DNA from: RUG12461 sp045657665
GTDB lineage: Bacteria; Bacillota; Clostridia; Lachnospirales; Lachnospiraceae
DNA: 64,000 bases
NCBI GenBank assembly: GCA_045657665.1
Contig: JAZOTN010000037.1
Coordinates: 1 to 64,000, forward strand
Direction of reading: 5' to 3'
Part shown: piece after piece, positions 1 to 6,938 of the stretch
Numbering within the stretch: the first letter of the stretch is position 1
Layout of the letters: each line of letters begins with the position of its first letter
The notes under the pieces: generated by a model
What the model saw: the letters and a program-made list of their open reading frames with translations, nothing else
Databases searched by the model: none
Told to the model about the DNA's origin: nothing
Program-made: the position numbers and the translations under genes

Positions 1-353
1 ACATATTAATGTATACGATGTCGTTGCTTCTTCTTTCTCATAATTCTGTTCATCTGGCTACAGTAATGTTTGTGAAATGTTCACAACCGAATTGTTGTAG
101 CCCTTATTCTTCCTCGCCTTGGCTAATCATTGAACTGTAACATTCCCGGGCGTTTCAACTGTTCGATATACAAGATTTATCACCCCTTACGAAATGAATA
201 CATGGCTATTACACCGAATTACGAAGTCGTATTTTGCATAGATCCGCAGATTATTCTGCCGATCTCCGCTGAATCCCAAATTCGCACTGGATTTTGCCCA
301 AAACCCTCAAAATCCCTGACTAATTTATAGAAGGATCTGTCAGGGGGAGAGGA
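1..353. other. Left-edge intergenic stretch with a nested inverted repeat
   Basis: No convincing gene is seen here. The only open frame of note, at 130-330, has no good ribosome site and no family resemblance. At 70-86 there is a perfect palindrome, TTGTGAA-atg-TTCACAA. It lies inside a wider pair of arms, GGCTAC at 56-61 and GTAGCC at 97-102. This could be an operator or a small RNA hairpin; nothing in the sequence decides which. Confidence 0.3.
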
Positions 354-446
354 ATGTCTGAACAAAATCCATATTTGAATCATGAAGAAAATACGGAATT
401 AGAGATCGATCTTGATATTCCGGAGTCTGAAGAGGAAGGGATGTAA
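354..446 (+). CDS. Small acidic ORF, 30 aa
   Basis: This reading frame is too short for ordinary gene calling. It starts at ATG 354 directly after a strong purine-rich ribosome site (AGGGGGAGAGGA, 342-353) and ends with TAA at 444-446. The peptide is very acidic: nearly half the residues are Asp or Glu, and it ends in SEEEGM. I recognise no family. The good ribosome site favours a real small protein, but it may also be the broken start of a lost gene. Confidence 0.35.
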   Translation: MSEQNPYLNHEENTELEIDLDIPESEEEGM

Positions 447-472
447 GTGATTCCAATGCGGAGTAGCGCAGA

Positions 473-500
473 TTGTTTTATTCTACTACCGTGTTATAAT
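473..500 (+). promoter_or_regulatory. Sigma-A promoter upstream of the PIN toxin locus
   Basis: TTGTTT (473-478) and TATAAT (495-500) are separated by 16 bases. Transcription would start near 507 and read the 30-codon ORF at 544 and then the PIN-domain gene at 647. Confidence 0.5.
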
Positions 501-543
501 GTAAGTGGTTATCGTTTTTACAGGACGACGGAATGGGATTTCT

Positions 544-636
544 ATGGGATCATTGATAAAGACTTTAGGATTCTCGGTGGCTAGCAGAAACGCCAGACAG
601 GTTTTGGATTACGATCCAGAATCCAAGAAAGCATAA
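544..636 (+). CDS. Small ORF, 30 aa, just upstream of the PIN toxin
   Basis: The frame runs from ATG 544 to TAA 634-636 and ends 10 bases before the PIN-domain gene. The peptide ends in LDYDPESKKA and is basic with an Arg-rich middle. It lies between the promoter at 473-500 and the toxin, so it could be a leader peptide, a cut-down antitoxin, or a coupled small protein. No clear ribosome site precedes ATG 544, so the call is weak. Confidence 0.3.
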   Translation: MGSLIKTLGFSVASRNARQVLDYDPESKKA

Positions 637-646
637 AAGGTGCAAA

Positions 647-1096
647 ATGAAAGTCTATTTGGATAATTGTTGCTATAACCGACCGTTTGACGATCAAAGC
701 CAGATGAAAATCTCGTTGGAAACACAAGCGAAGCTTTATGTGCAGGATCAGATCAAAAAGGGCAATTACGATTTGGTATGGTCGTATGTTTTAGACTATG
801 AGACTTCGAAAAATCCTTTTTCAGATCGAAAAGCCGCCATCATGCCATGGCGAGATATAGCAACCGATAATATCAAGGAAAATGAAAAGATTTTAGCATT
901 TGCGGAGAAGCTGTCAGAGAAGAATATCAAGACCTATGACGCACTACATATCGCTTGTGCAGTAAATGCGGGATGCAGTTTTTTCCTTACCACAGATAAA
1001 AAGTTGCTGAACACACCAATACCGGAAATACGGATCGTGAGTCCGGTACAGTTTATACAGGAACAGGAGGAGAGAGATGATTCAACAGAAAAGTGA
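647..1096 (+). CDS. PIN-domain protein, probable VapC-type toxin
   Basis: The 149-aa protein has the layout of a PIN-domain endoribonuclease. The N-terminal strand MKVYLDNCCYNRPF puts the first acidic residue at Asp6, Glu52 lies in the first helical region, Asp98 is in the TYDALHIA motif and Asp117 in LTTDKKLL. These four acids form the metal site in the family, where the usual target is tRNA or other RNA. It reads from the promoter at 473-500 with AAGG as ribosome site. Its last 20 bases overlap the next gene, which implies translational coupling. The toxin role is inferred from family and context; the RNA target is unknown. Confidence 0.8.
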   Translation: MKVYLDNCCYNRPFDDQSQMKISLETQAKLYVQDQIKKGNYDLVWSYVLDYETSKNPFSDRKAAIMPWRDIATDNIKENEKILAFAEKLSEKNIKTYDALHIACAVNAGCSFFLTTDKKLLNTPIPEIRIVSPVQFIQEQEERDDSTEK

Positions 1097-1286
1097 TACG
1101 ATGCTCCGACAGGAAGGGATACAGATTCTTATACAACACTTGGGAAATGTGGATGCAGAGAGATTTATTTCGTTGATCATTCGAGAACCGTTTGATTATA
1201 CGGAATGGCGTCGTGACCATTTGGAAGATGAAGATGTGCGCTCTTTGAGTAAAAAAGCGATGGAGTATTCTAAAACGCTTGGTTAA
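1077..1286 (+). CDS. Small helical protein, candidate partner (antitoxin) of the PIN toxin
   Basis: This 69-aa, mostly helical, charged protein starts at ATG 1077 inside the 3' end of the PIN gene, after a strong GGAGGAGAG ribosome site. The pattern RQEGIQILIQHLGNVDAERF followed by a Tyr-Thr-Glu-Trp-Arg segment resembles small proteins found beside PIN toxins in other bacteria. I place it as the likely antitoxin by position and size. If so, the gene order is toxin first, the reverse of the usual vapBC order. No DNA-binding motif is obvious. Confidence 0.6.
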   Translation: MIQQKSDTMLRQEGIQILIQHLGNVDAERFISLIIREPFDYTEWRRDHLEDEDVRSLSKKAMEYSKTLG

Positions 1287-1549
1287 GATTCTGGTTAAGA
1301 ATGAAATGAAGATGCCCGCTTTTCCTTTCTGTGACTGAGTTTGCGGGTTGCGTGATTTTCGGGTTAGGTCTCCGCTTTGCTCCGGACGTCCGCGGCCCCC
1401 GTCTATCGCTCTTTGATGAGGTTCCGCAAGTCCTTATTTTACAAGGGGTTGCGGAGTTTTTTTGTCTGGAAAGGAGCAAGAGACTGGTTCAAAAAAGGGG
1501 CGCTGAATTACTCAGTGTCCCTTTAGAAAGTCAGCAGCATTCCCTACAT
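1287..1549. other. Intergenic stretch between the PIN locus and a hydrolase remnant
   Basis: I see no gene here. The stretch holds the terminator-like hairpin at 1422-1463. The open frames crossing it lack ribosome sites and family resemblance. Confidence 0.4.
1422..1463 (+). terminator. Rho-independent terminator after the PIN locus
   Basis: TCCGCAA (1423-1429) pairs with TTGCGGA (1449-1455), and CCTT (1432-1435) pairs with AAGG (1443-1446). A run of seven T follows at 1457-1463. The hairpin resembles the one after tRNA-Met at 40148-40184. Confidence 0.7.
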
Positions 1550-1992
1550 TTATTTTCCTGCTCGGTCAAGAAACACTTTTGATCTTGTCCGAATATTTTC
1601 CCGGAGATTCTCCCAGTATGCTCCATAGTCCACAAGATGAAGGCTGGCCGGTCCGAAGGGCGGTTCTGCACCCGGAACGATCGGTGTGCAGTAATAGTCC
1701 TTTAACCCTGTACAGACCACGACACCTCTTTCAACATCCAGCTGCGCATCTGCGAGGCCGGATTTGCTTCCAGATCATCCGTAGTGATAGAAAATCCGAT
1801 CACATAGGCCGCCACCATCCGTTCCAGATAGTCCGTATGCTCTTTGAAATAATCCGTGAGAGCGATCTTTAGCATCATGGAGCCCTGAGAATGTCCGGCC
1901 AGGATAAAGGGGCGTCCCTGGTTGTAATGTTTGAAATAGTAATCCAGTGCTGCATAGACATCTGTTCGCTGTTCCTGCCGTTGATATTCCAA
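1550..1992 (-). pseudogene. DUF3089-like alpha/beta hydrolase, truncated and frameshifted
   Basis: On the minus strand, 1992 down to about 1750 encodes an alpha/beta hydrolase segment with the nucleophile elbow GHSQGS and a following helix typical of DUF3089 lipase-like proteins. The frame is then lost. A second frame continues with ERGVVVCTGLKDYYCTPIVP and further plausible coding to a TAA at 1550-1552. Reading across the shift gives a sensible family-like sequence, so one indel near 1745-1760 is likely. The N-terminal part of the protein (family length is roughly twice this) is missing beyond the hairpin at 1994-2021. It is not expected to be functional. Confidence 0.6.
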
Positions 1993-1993
1993 G

Positions 1994-2021
1994 CTTACTT
2001 CGGCTTTAAACCCGAAGTAAG
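1994..2021. terminator. Strong hairpin at the broken end of the hydrolase remnant
   Basis: A perfect 10-bp stem, CTTACTTCGG with CCGAAGTAAG, has an 8-base loop and is followed by TTTT on the plus strand. It may be a terminator or the scar of a deletion. It lies exactly where the hydrolase similarity stops. Confidence 0.5.
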
Positions 2022-2056
2022 TTTTGCATTCATATCATAATATTTTTCAGATATTG

Positions 2057-2085
2057 TTGCCATTTTCCAATTCTCTTCGTATAAC
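2057..2085 (+). promoter_or_regulatory. Promoter of the double-glycine leader peptide gene
   Basis: TTGCCA (2057-2062) and TATAAC (2080-2085) have a 17-base spacer. The start codon of the peptide gene is 39 bases downstream of the -10 box. Confidence 0.5.
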
Positions 2086-2123
2086 TATATAAAGGGGTAG
2101 GTATGCCTTACGGAGGGACAACT

Positions 2124-2351
2124 ATGAAGCTTACACGAGATCTTAAAAACCAGGTAGAAAAGGCTGAATCAAAAGAAGAAAAGAAGAGCCTTATTGAAAA
2201 TGCTGGTATGGAACTGACGGATGATGTGTTGGAGAATGTGGCAGGTGGATTCGGACTCCCTGCAGATTCCTTGTATGAAGGAGATTGTGATGATTATTAT
2301 GAGGCTAGTCATAATCCTTCTATCGATGATTTTCCTTTTCATGCCAGATAA
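2124..2351 (+). CDS. Double-glycine leader peptide, candidate RiPP or bacteriocin precursor
   Basis: A 75-aa secreted-peptide precursor. ATG 2124 was chosen over ATG 2103 because GGAGGG sits at 2112-2117 with ideal spacing. The first 42 residues form a charged amphipathic leader ending in ELTDDVLENVAGG, a classical double-glycine cleavage site for a C39-peptidase ABC transporter. The predicted mature part is about 33 residues, starts FGLPADSL, is strongly acidic, and has one Cys. The gene has its own promoter and terminator and stands alone. No C39 transporter, modification enzyme or immunity gene is recognisable in this window, so processing would depend on genes elsewhere. The leader class is a confident reading; bacteriocin activity is inference. 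Confidence 0.7.
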   Translation: MKLTRDLKNQVEKAESKEEKKSLIENAGMELTDDVLENVAGGFGLPADSLYEGDCDDYYEASHNPSIDDFPFHAR

Positions 2352-2453
2352 GGAGAAGGGGACTCCACCATACACCCCTGGCAGATCGACCTTTTGATTT
2401 TGTCATCATATAGATAAAAATGAAAGCATCTACTACGGTAGGTATTCTTTTCA

Positions 2454-2478
2454 AGCCCGGATTTCCGGGCTGTTTTTG
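2454..2478 (+). terminator. Terminator after the leader peptide gene
   Basis: AGCCCGG-attt-CCGGGCT forms a compact 7-bp GC-rich stem, followed by GTTTTTG. It ends the monocistronic leader peptide transcript. Confidence 0.75.
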
Positions 2479-2521
2479 TGCCGGAAAGGAGGGAGAACCG
2501 TGACAAGCCGAATCAAGGGGA

Positions 2522-2776
2522 TCATTTCACATACCAGAACGCCTTCTGTTCCTTATGTGTAAAGCTTTCTAACCGCTTGGCCAGATCAGCAAGTATCGGT
2601 TCATAATGGGCTTTCTGCTTGTCGGATAACTCCCGGCTGCAGTAGGCATCCTGAAGCTGATGGAAAGCACTCTGGGCATTATCCTTATCATCCGGTGTCC
2701 TTATCTGGAGTGGGATCACGGTGCCGTTATGGGAGATCTGGCAGATGACATCAAGGTTTTCGATACGTTTGCTCAT
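2522..2776 (-). CDS. Hypothetical protein, 84 aa, possibly leaderless
   Basis: Unrecognised small protein. The N-terminal segment KRIENLDVICQISHNGTVIP resembles a short beta-rich stretch that I associate with uncharacterised Lachnospiraceae proteins. The C-terminal half is helical and Lys/Glu rich. The start at 2776 was chosen because an extended -10 box (TGC-TATAAT, minus strand, 2788-2783) lies only 6 bases upstream. Transcription would then begin at or next to the start codon, with no room for a ribosome site. Function unknown. Confidence 0.5.
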   Translation of the reverse strand: MSKRIENLDVICQISHNGTVIPLQIRTPDDKDNAQSAFHQLQDAYCSRELSDKQKAHYEPILADLAKRLESFTHKEQKAFWYVK

Positions 2777-2867
2777 GATAGGATTATAGCACGAAAAAAA
2801 ACATCCTTGCATTCTGATAAATCCGGATTTATAATGATATGCGAAAAGAGAAACGCAGTGAGGAATC

Positions 2868-2917
2868 AACGGCATGATTTGTAACGAGTTGCATCTTACA
2901 AATCAGCCGTTTTTTTA
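2868..2917 (+). terminator. Long hairpin with T tract
   Basis: AACGGC (2868-2873) pairs with GCCGTT (2906-2911) and GATTTGTAA (2876-2884) pairs with TTACAAATC (2896-2904). A T run follows to 2917. The stem is strong, but no intact gene ends here on the plus strand, so it probably belonged to a gene now lost. Confidence 0.6.
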
Positions 2918-2978
2918 TGCACAGACCCGTGCAATGAAATATCCCGGCTTTGCCGGGCACGGGCCGCGCGACGAGTAG

Positions 2979-3188
2979 GGTGCGATTTCCATCTGCATCT
3001 GTGTTGTGATGTGTCCGGTGATGAGTCTGATTGCTGTTATCCTGTTTAAGGAAATCTCATTCGGAACATGGATCCAGACCTGGGCGCTGAATTTCCCGAT
3101 GGCACTTTTGTATCAGCTATTCTATTGCGGACCCTTTGTCCGGTTTCTGTTTCGGAGGCTCTTTCCCGAGAAAAGAAAGGATGCCTGA
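2979..3188 (+). pseudogene. DUF2798 membrane protein, C-terminal fragment
   Basis: The translated frame contains MCPVMSLIAVILFKE, then WIQTWALNFPMALLYQLFYC and a basic FLFRRLF end. This is the second half of a DUF2798 two-repeat membrane protein. Similarity starts just after an in-frame TAG at 2976-2978 with no ribosome site, so the first half has been lost. It is followed at once by another fragment (PAP2). Confidence 0.65.
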
Positions 3189-3208
3189 AACGGCGCGTTA
3201 TGATATAA

Positions 3209-3517
3209 TTTTCGTGTAAGGTACTCATTGCATGCTGCTGGGGTCATAATGCCGCAGCGCTGTATGGCGGCTGCGCGATCCGTAAGGAGCTGCCCAAAAT
3301 TCTCCGGATCGTGACGTGCGTAATTATGGTGCTGATCGCGTTTAGCCGTAATTATCTGGGAGTACATACGCCTCAGGACATCTTGGTGGGAATAGCTGTC
3401 GGACTTTTAGTGATGTGGCTGACATACAAGCTGACCCTATGGCTTAAAAAGCATCCGGGAGTAATGCGCTATAATATTAGTAAACGAATTTATTCGTTTC
3501 CTTTTGTAACACAGTGA
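3209..3517 (+). pseudogene. PAP2-family phosphatase, C-terminal fragment
   Basis: The frame carries GHNAAALYGG, matching the second phosphatase motif (SGH region), and SRNYLGVHTPQD, the third motif with its catalytic His. One or two C-terminal membrane helices follow. The first motif and the N-terminal membrane helices are missing, and an in-frame stop lies at 3206-3208. It is a remnant of a membrane lipid or undecaprenyl pyrophosphate phosphatase-like gene. Confidence 0.62.
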
Positions 3518-3546
3518 ATACATGGAAACCTAAGGAGGGGGAAAAC

Positions 3547-3711
3547 ATGAACAAAAAAACAGTATTTTTTCTTGTTGTCGTCGTTGCTTTTGCGGTGTGT
3601 ATGATCTATTTCCATCGGAGAGTGATTCGGGCATTCCTGAAAAAGGAAGAGATGCCGAAGGCTCCGTCCTGGCATTTCTGGGTAGATTCAAAAAAACGAA
3701 GATCATCATAA
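3547..3711 (+). CDS. Small single-pass membrane protein, 54 aa
   Basis: The start at ATG 3547 follows AAGGAGGGGG. Residues 6-22 (VFFLVVVVAFAVCMIYF) form one membrane helix, followed by a basic cytosolic segment HRRVIRAFLKKEE and a Lys/Arg-rich end. No family is recognised. It sits upstream of the DUF6110 and P-type ATPase genes, separated by a strong hairpin, and could be an accessory subunit of the pump; this is a guess from position. Confidence 0.6.
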   Translation: MNKKTVFFLVVVVAFAVCMIYFHRRVIRAFLKKEEMPKAPSWHFWVDSKKRRSS

Positions 3712-3751
3712 GCGAAGGTCTTGAAAAAACCGGGGATATGATATAGAATCT

Positions 3752-3785
3752 GTAAAGAATGTGCTCGAAGGAGCACATTCTTTAC
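3752..3785. promoter_or_regulatory. Perfect 15-bp hairpin ahead of the metal pump genes
   Basis: GTAAAGAATGTGCTC (3752-3766) and its exact complement (3771-3785) are separated by the tetraloop GAAG. No T tract follows. It may be an RNA stability or attenuation element, or an operator for the downstream DUF6110-ATPase pair, whose first start codon is 50 bases on. Confidence 0.55.
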
Positions 3786-3834
3786 TGGCAATGGTTAGTG
3801 AAGCCTAACAAAAAAAGGAAATGGAGGTAACATT

Positions 3835-4107
3835 ATGAGGTGGAAAGGATTAGGGCTCTTTGCTCTGGGTGCTTTATTCGGATTGGAGGGGATTCGTCTT
3901 CTATCCTCAAAGGATGCCAAAAAGGTGTATGCACATTGTACGGCAGGGGTTCTGAGAGCAAAGGACGATGTCTTAAAGCAGGTTACGACTCTTAAGGAGA
4001 ATTGCGACGATATCTATGAGGAAGCCAAGCTGATCAACGAAGAAAGGGCAAAGAGAGAAAAAGAAGCGGAGGTTCATACGGACACAGAAACGAAGAAGGA
4101 AGCCTGA
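3835..4107 (+). CDS. DUF6110 family protein, partner of the metal ATPase
   Basis: 90 aa. The N-terminal hydrophobic stretch GLGLFALGALFGLEGIRLL is followed by SSKDAKKVYAHCTAGVLRAK and a long charged helix ending in a Glu/Lys-rich tail. The central AKKVYAHCTA segment is the DUF6110 signature, with its conserved His-Cys pair. Genes of this family lie directly ahead of P1B-type ATPases in many Clostridia, as here, three bases before the next start. Metal delivery or regulation is plausible but not shown. Confidence 0.8.
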   Translation: MRWKGLGLFALGALFGLEGIRLLSSKDAKKVYAHCTAGVLRAKDDVLKQVTTLKENCDDIYEEAKLINEERAKREKEAEVHTDTETKKEA

Positions 4108-4110
4108 AAA

Positions 4111-6213
4111 ATGAGATTTACGATCAAACACGAGATAAGAAACCGAATCAGGATTCATCTTCCCATGGACAGTATGAGCTTTCGGGAAGCAGATACGTTG
4201 GAGTATTATCTCGGCGGCCTTGAAGGAATATCGAAGGTTGCAGTATACGAAAGAACCGCAGATGCCGTTATCTTTTTTTCCTGTGACAGGAATTGTGTTA
4301 TCGAATGGATAAGAGATTTTTCCTTTGATACCGTCACGGTACCGGAAAAGGTGTTTGAATGCTCCGGGAGAGAGACCTCCTCCCGTTATTTTGAGAAGCT
4401 GGTAAGTACCGTAATCCTTCATTTCGCAAGGCGCCTGCTTCTGCCGAGCCCCATCCGCATTCTGCTGGATGTGATCAACGCGGTGAACTATGGATGGCGT
4501 GGTCTGATGACGCTGAAAAACAAGCGGATACAGGTAGAGCAGTTGGACGCGCTTGCCATAGCGGCCGCGATGCTGACGGGCGATTACAATACCGCTTCCA
4601 GTGTCATGTTCTTTCTGAAGGTCGGAGATACTTTGGAGGAATGGACTCATAAGCGATCGGTAGATGACCTGGCCAGACGCATGTCGCTGAATATCGACAA
4701 GGTATGGCTGCTGACGGAGGAAGGGGAGATCCTTTACGACTCCTCAAAGATCGTCTGCGGAGACAAGGTCGTCATCAGAATGGGAAATATGATCCCCTTC
4801 GATGGAATTGTGGTAAAAGGTGAGGCCATAGTAAATCAGGCATCCATGACCGGAGAATCCGCCCCGATCCGTAAAACTGACGGAATGAGCGTATTCGCAG
4901 GAACGGTTGTGGAGGACGGCGAGCTCATCATAAGCGTGACCAAAACCGAAGGGGACGGTCGGTTTGACAAGATCGTTCGAATGATCGAAGAATCCGAGAG
5001 ACTAAAATCCTCTCTGGAGAGCAAAGCAGAGAGACTTGCGGACAGGCTGGTTCCTTATACTCTTGCAGCCTCCGCCCTTACACTTGCGATTAGCCGCAAT
5101 ATCACCAAGGCGGTTTCCGTATTGATGGTTGATTATTCCTGCGCACTGAAGATGGCAATGCCGCTTTCCGTGCTTTCCGCCATCAAGGAAGCGTCTGAAT
5201 ACGGAATAACGGTGAAGGGAGGCAAATTTCTGGAGGCGGTGGCGGAAGCCACGACGATCGTATTTGATAAGACTGGTACCCTTACCATGGCACAGCCCTC
5301 GGTAGTTCGGGTCGTTTCCTTCTGCGATGAATCAGAGGATGAGCTGCTTCGGCAGGCAGCCTGCCTGGAGGAGCATTTTCCTCATTCAGTTGCCGGAGCA
5401 GTGGTGGAAGCGGCAAAGAAAAAGGGTCTGCTTCATGATGAATTTCATACAAAGGTGGAGTACATCGTAGCTCATGGAATTGCGTCTGAAATAGACGGGG
5501 AAAAGGCAGTGATCGGGAGCTATCATTTTGTGTTTGAAGACGAGGGCGTCGTTGTGCTGGAAGAAAAAAAGGAGCTTTTTGCGTCACTTCCCGATGAGTA
5601 TTCCCATCTTTACTATGCCAGAAATGGCCGGCTTCTTTCGTGCATCCTGATTGAGGATCCTCTGCGGGAAGAAGTCAGAGAGGTTGTTGAGAAGCTTGGG
5701 AAACTGGGGCTTAAGCACATTGTCATGATGACCGGCGACAGCGAACGTACTGCCGCAAGGATTGCAAAGGAAGCGGGAATTACCGAGTATTATGCAGAGG
5801 TTCTTCCGGAGGACAAGGCGAGGTATGTGGAGAAGGCAAAGGCAGAAGGCGAAAAAGTCATAATGGTCGGGGATGGCATCAATGACTCGCCGGCTCTTTC
5901 CGCCTCCGATGCAGGGATCGCCATCAGTGAAGGGGCGGAGATTGCCAGACAGATCGCGGATATCACCATAAGCTCCGCGGATCTTGAGAGTCTGGTTGTA
6001 CTGAGGGAGCTTAGCATGCTCCTCATGAAACGGATCCGTTTTAATTACCGGACGATTGTCGGAATTAACACGGCGCTGATTGCTCTGGGCGTGGCAGGAG
6101 TTCTTCCGCCGGCAGTATCGGCTTTGCTGCATAATGGATCAACGATTGCACTTGGTCTGAACAGTATGACGCATTTGAAAAAGGAAGAGCCCTCTAAGGA
6201 GGAATCCCGGTGA
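4111..6213 (+). CDS. P1B-type heavy-metal translocating ATPase
   Basis: A 700-aa pump that moves a metal ion across the cytoplasmic membrane using ATP. Recognisable parts are the actuator TGES at 247-250, phosphorylation motif DKTGTLT with Asp386, and hinge GDGIND near 587. In place of the CPC metal motif of Cu, Zn and Cd pumps it has DYSCALKM with Cys344, so the metal specificity differs. The N-terminus is a short, non-Cys ferredoxin-like domain (FTIKHEIRNRIRIHLP) rather than a CxxC HMA domain. Its stop overlaps the GTG of a broken LysR gene. The fold is certain; the metal is unknown. Confidence 0.92.
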   Translation: MRFTIKHEIRNRIRIHLPMDSMSFREADTLEYYLGGLEGISKVAVYERTADAVIFFSCDRNCVIEWIRDFSFDTVTVPEKVFECSGRETSSRYFEKLVSTVILHFARRLLLPSPIRILLDVINAVNYGWRGLMTLKNKRIQVEQLDALAIAAAMLTGDYNTASSVMFFLKVGDTLEEWTHKRSVDDLARRMSLNIDKVWLLTEEGEILYDSSKIVCGDKVVIRMGNMIPFDGIVVKGEAIVNQASMTGESAPIRKTDGMSVFAGTVVEDGELIISVTKTEGDGRFDKIVRMIEESERLKSSLESKAERLADRLVPYTLAASALTLAISRNITKAVSVLMVDYSCALKMAMPLSVLSAIKEASEYGITVKGGKFLEAVAEATTIVFDKTGTLTMAQPSVVRVVSFCDESEDELLRQAACLEEHFPHSVAGAVVEAAKKKGLLHDEFHTKVEYIVAHGIASEIDGEKAVIGSYHFVFEDEGVVVLEEKKELFASLPDEYSHLYYARNGRLLSCILIEDPLREEVREVVEKLGKLGLKHIVMMTGDSERTAARIAKEAGITEYYAEVLPEDKARYVEKAKAEGEKVIMVGDGINDSPALSASDAGIAISEGAEIARQIADITISSADLESLVVLRELSMLLMKRIRFNYRTIVGINTALIALGVAGVLPPAVSALLHNGSTIALGLNSMTHLKKEEPSKEESR

Positions 6214-6466
6214 CTATACAACAGCTGCGATATGTGCTCACCATCGCGGAGATGGGATCATTAAGCAAAGCAGCGGAGGTTCTTTATATCGCGCAGCCGT
6301 CTCTTACGACCTCCGTGCAGGAGCTCGAGAAGGAGCTGGGGATCACGCTGTTTTACCGGACCGGGCGCGGCGTGACCCTCACCAATGACCGCGCCACCAT
6401 GCTGAATCTCATGGTGGGTCTTTTGGGATATACCCTCTGCTCCGGGATCATCTGCGAGGAGCTCAA
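6210..6466 (+). pseudogene. LysR-type regulator with internal deletion
   Basis: The frame starts at GTG 6210, overlapping the ATPase stop. Residues 1-62 are a normal LysR winged-helix DNA-binding domain (TIQQLRYVLTIAEMGSLSKA). Immediately after GRGVTLTN the sequence jumps to NLMVGLLGYTLCSGIICEEL, which belongs near the C-terminal end of the LysR effector domain. About 200 residues are missing. The remnant then runs straight into a fragment of another gene (metY) at about 6466. Confidence 0.7.
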
Positions 6467-6682
6467 CGGTTCATTGATGCTCTGGAAATCTTTTCGCTCC
6501 TTGCCAATGTGGCCGACGTCAAGAGCCTGGTGATCCATCCGGCGACAACCACCCACAGTCAGCTTTCGCCGGAGGAGCTAAAGGATCAGGACATCCATCC
6601 GAACACGATCCGTCTGTCCATCGGAACGGAGCATATTGACGATATCATAGCCGACCTTGAAAAAGGCTTTGCAGCGGTTTGA
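6467..6682 (+). pseudogene. metY: O-acetylhomoserine sulfhydrylase (metY) C-terminal fragment
   Basis: The frame RFIDALEIFSLLANVADV, then SLVIHPATTTHSQLS and RLSIGTEHIDDIIADLEKGF, is the C-terminal end of a PLP enzyme of the Cys/Met metabolism family, closest in my reading to O-acetylhomoserine sulfhydrylase. It has no start and lacks the PLP lysine region. It is joined out of frame to the LysR remnant, so one or more deletions fused the two. The frame ends with TGA at 6680-6682. Confidence 0.72.
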
Positions 6683-6800
6683 AGCGTTACCGCTCATCGC
6701 CGAGCCACGTACTCCGCTGCGCGGCTTCTGGTCAACAAGGTATCGCAAGCTTTGCATCACGAAAAACAATTGAGATAGCCTCTGATTTCTGATATGATCA

Positions 6801-6885
6801 AAAGAGCCGGGGGGACGGAGCCAGTGGTCCATTTTACAAAATGAGCTTTCGCAATGGACCGCTGACTCCGTCCCCCTGGCTCTTT
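6801..6885. repeat. Imperfect 33-bp inverted repeat (GGGGGACGGAG element)
   Basis: Arms at 6801-6833 and 6853-6885 are complementary with three mismatches and a 19-base centre. The core GGGGGACGGAG recurs in similar form (GGGGACGG) in the short repeats at 15631-15655 and 24428-24452. No T tract follows, so a REP-type intergenic element is more likely than a terminator. It lies 54 bases before the start of the next gene. Confidence 0.8.
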
Positions 6886-6938
6886 CTCCGGAAAATGGAG
6901 AGGGTTTGAACTTTGAGTTAAAGAAGAAGGAGGCTTCT

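Noticed and set aside
130..330. Open frame of 66 codons near the left edge
   Set aside because: No ribosome site, no family resemblance and an odd composition; treated as chance.
1331..1872. Two plus-strand open frames of 83 and 97 codons
   Set aside because: They run through the terminator at 1422-1463 and lie antisense to the DUF3089 hydrolase remnant.
2500..2562. 20-codon GTG ORF after a very strong AGGAGGGAG ribosome site
   Set aside because: The peptide overlaps the end of the minus-strand gene and has no recognisable features; the site may have belonged to a deleted gene, but this cannot be shown.
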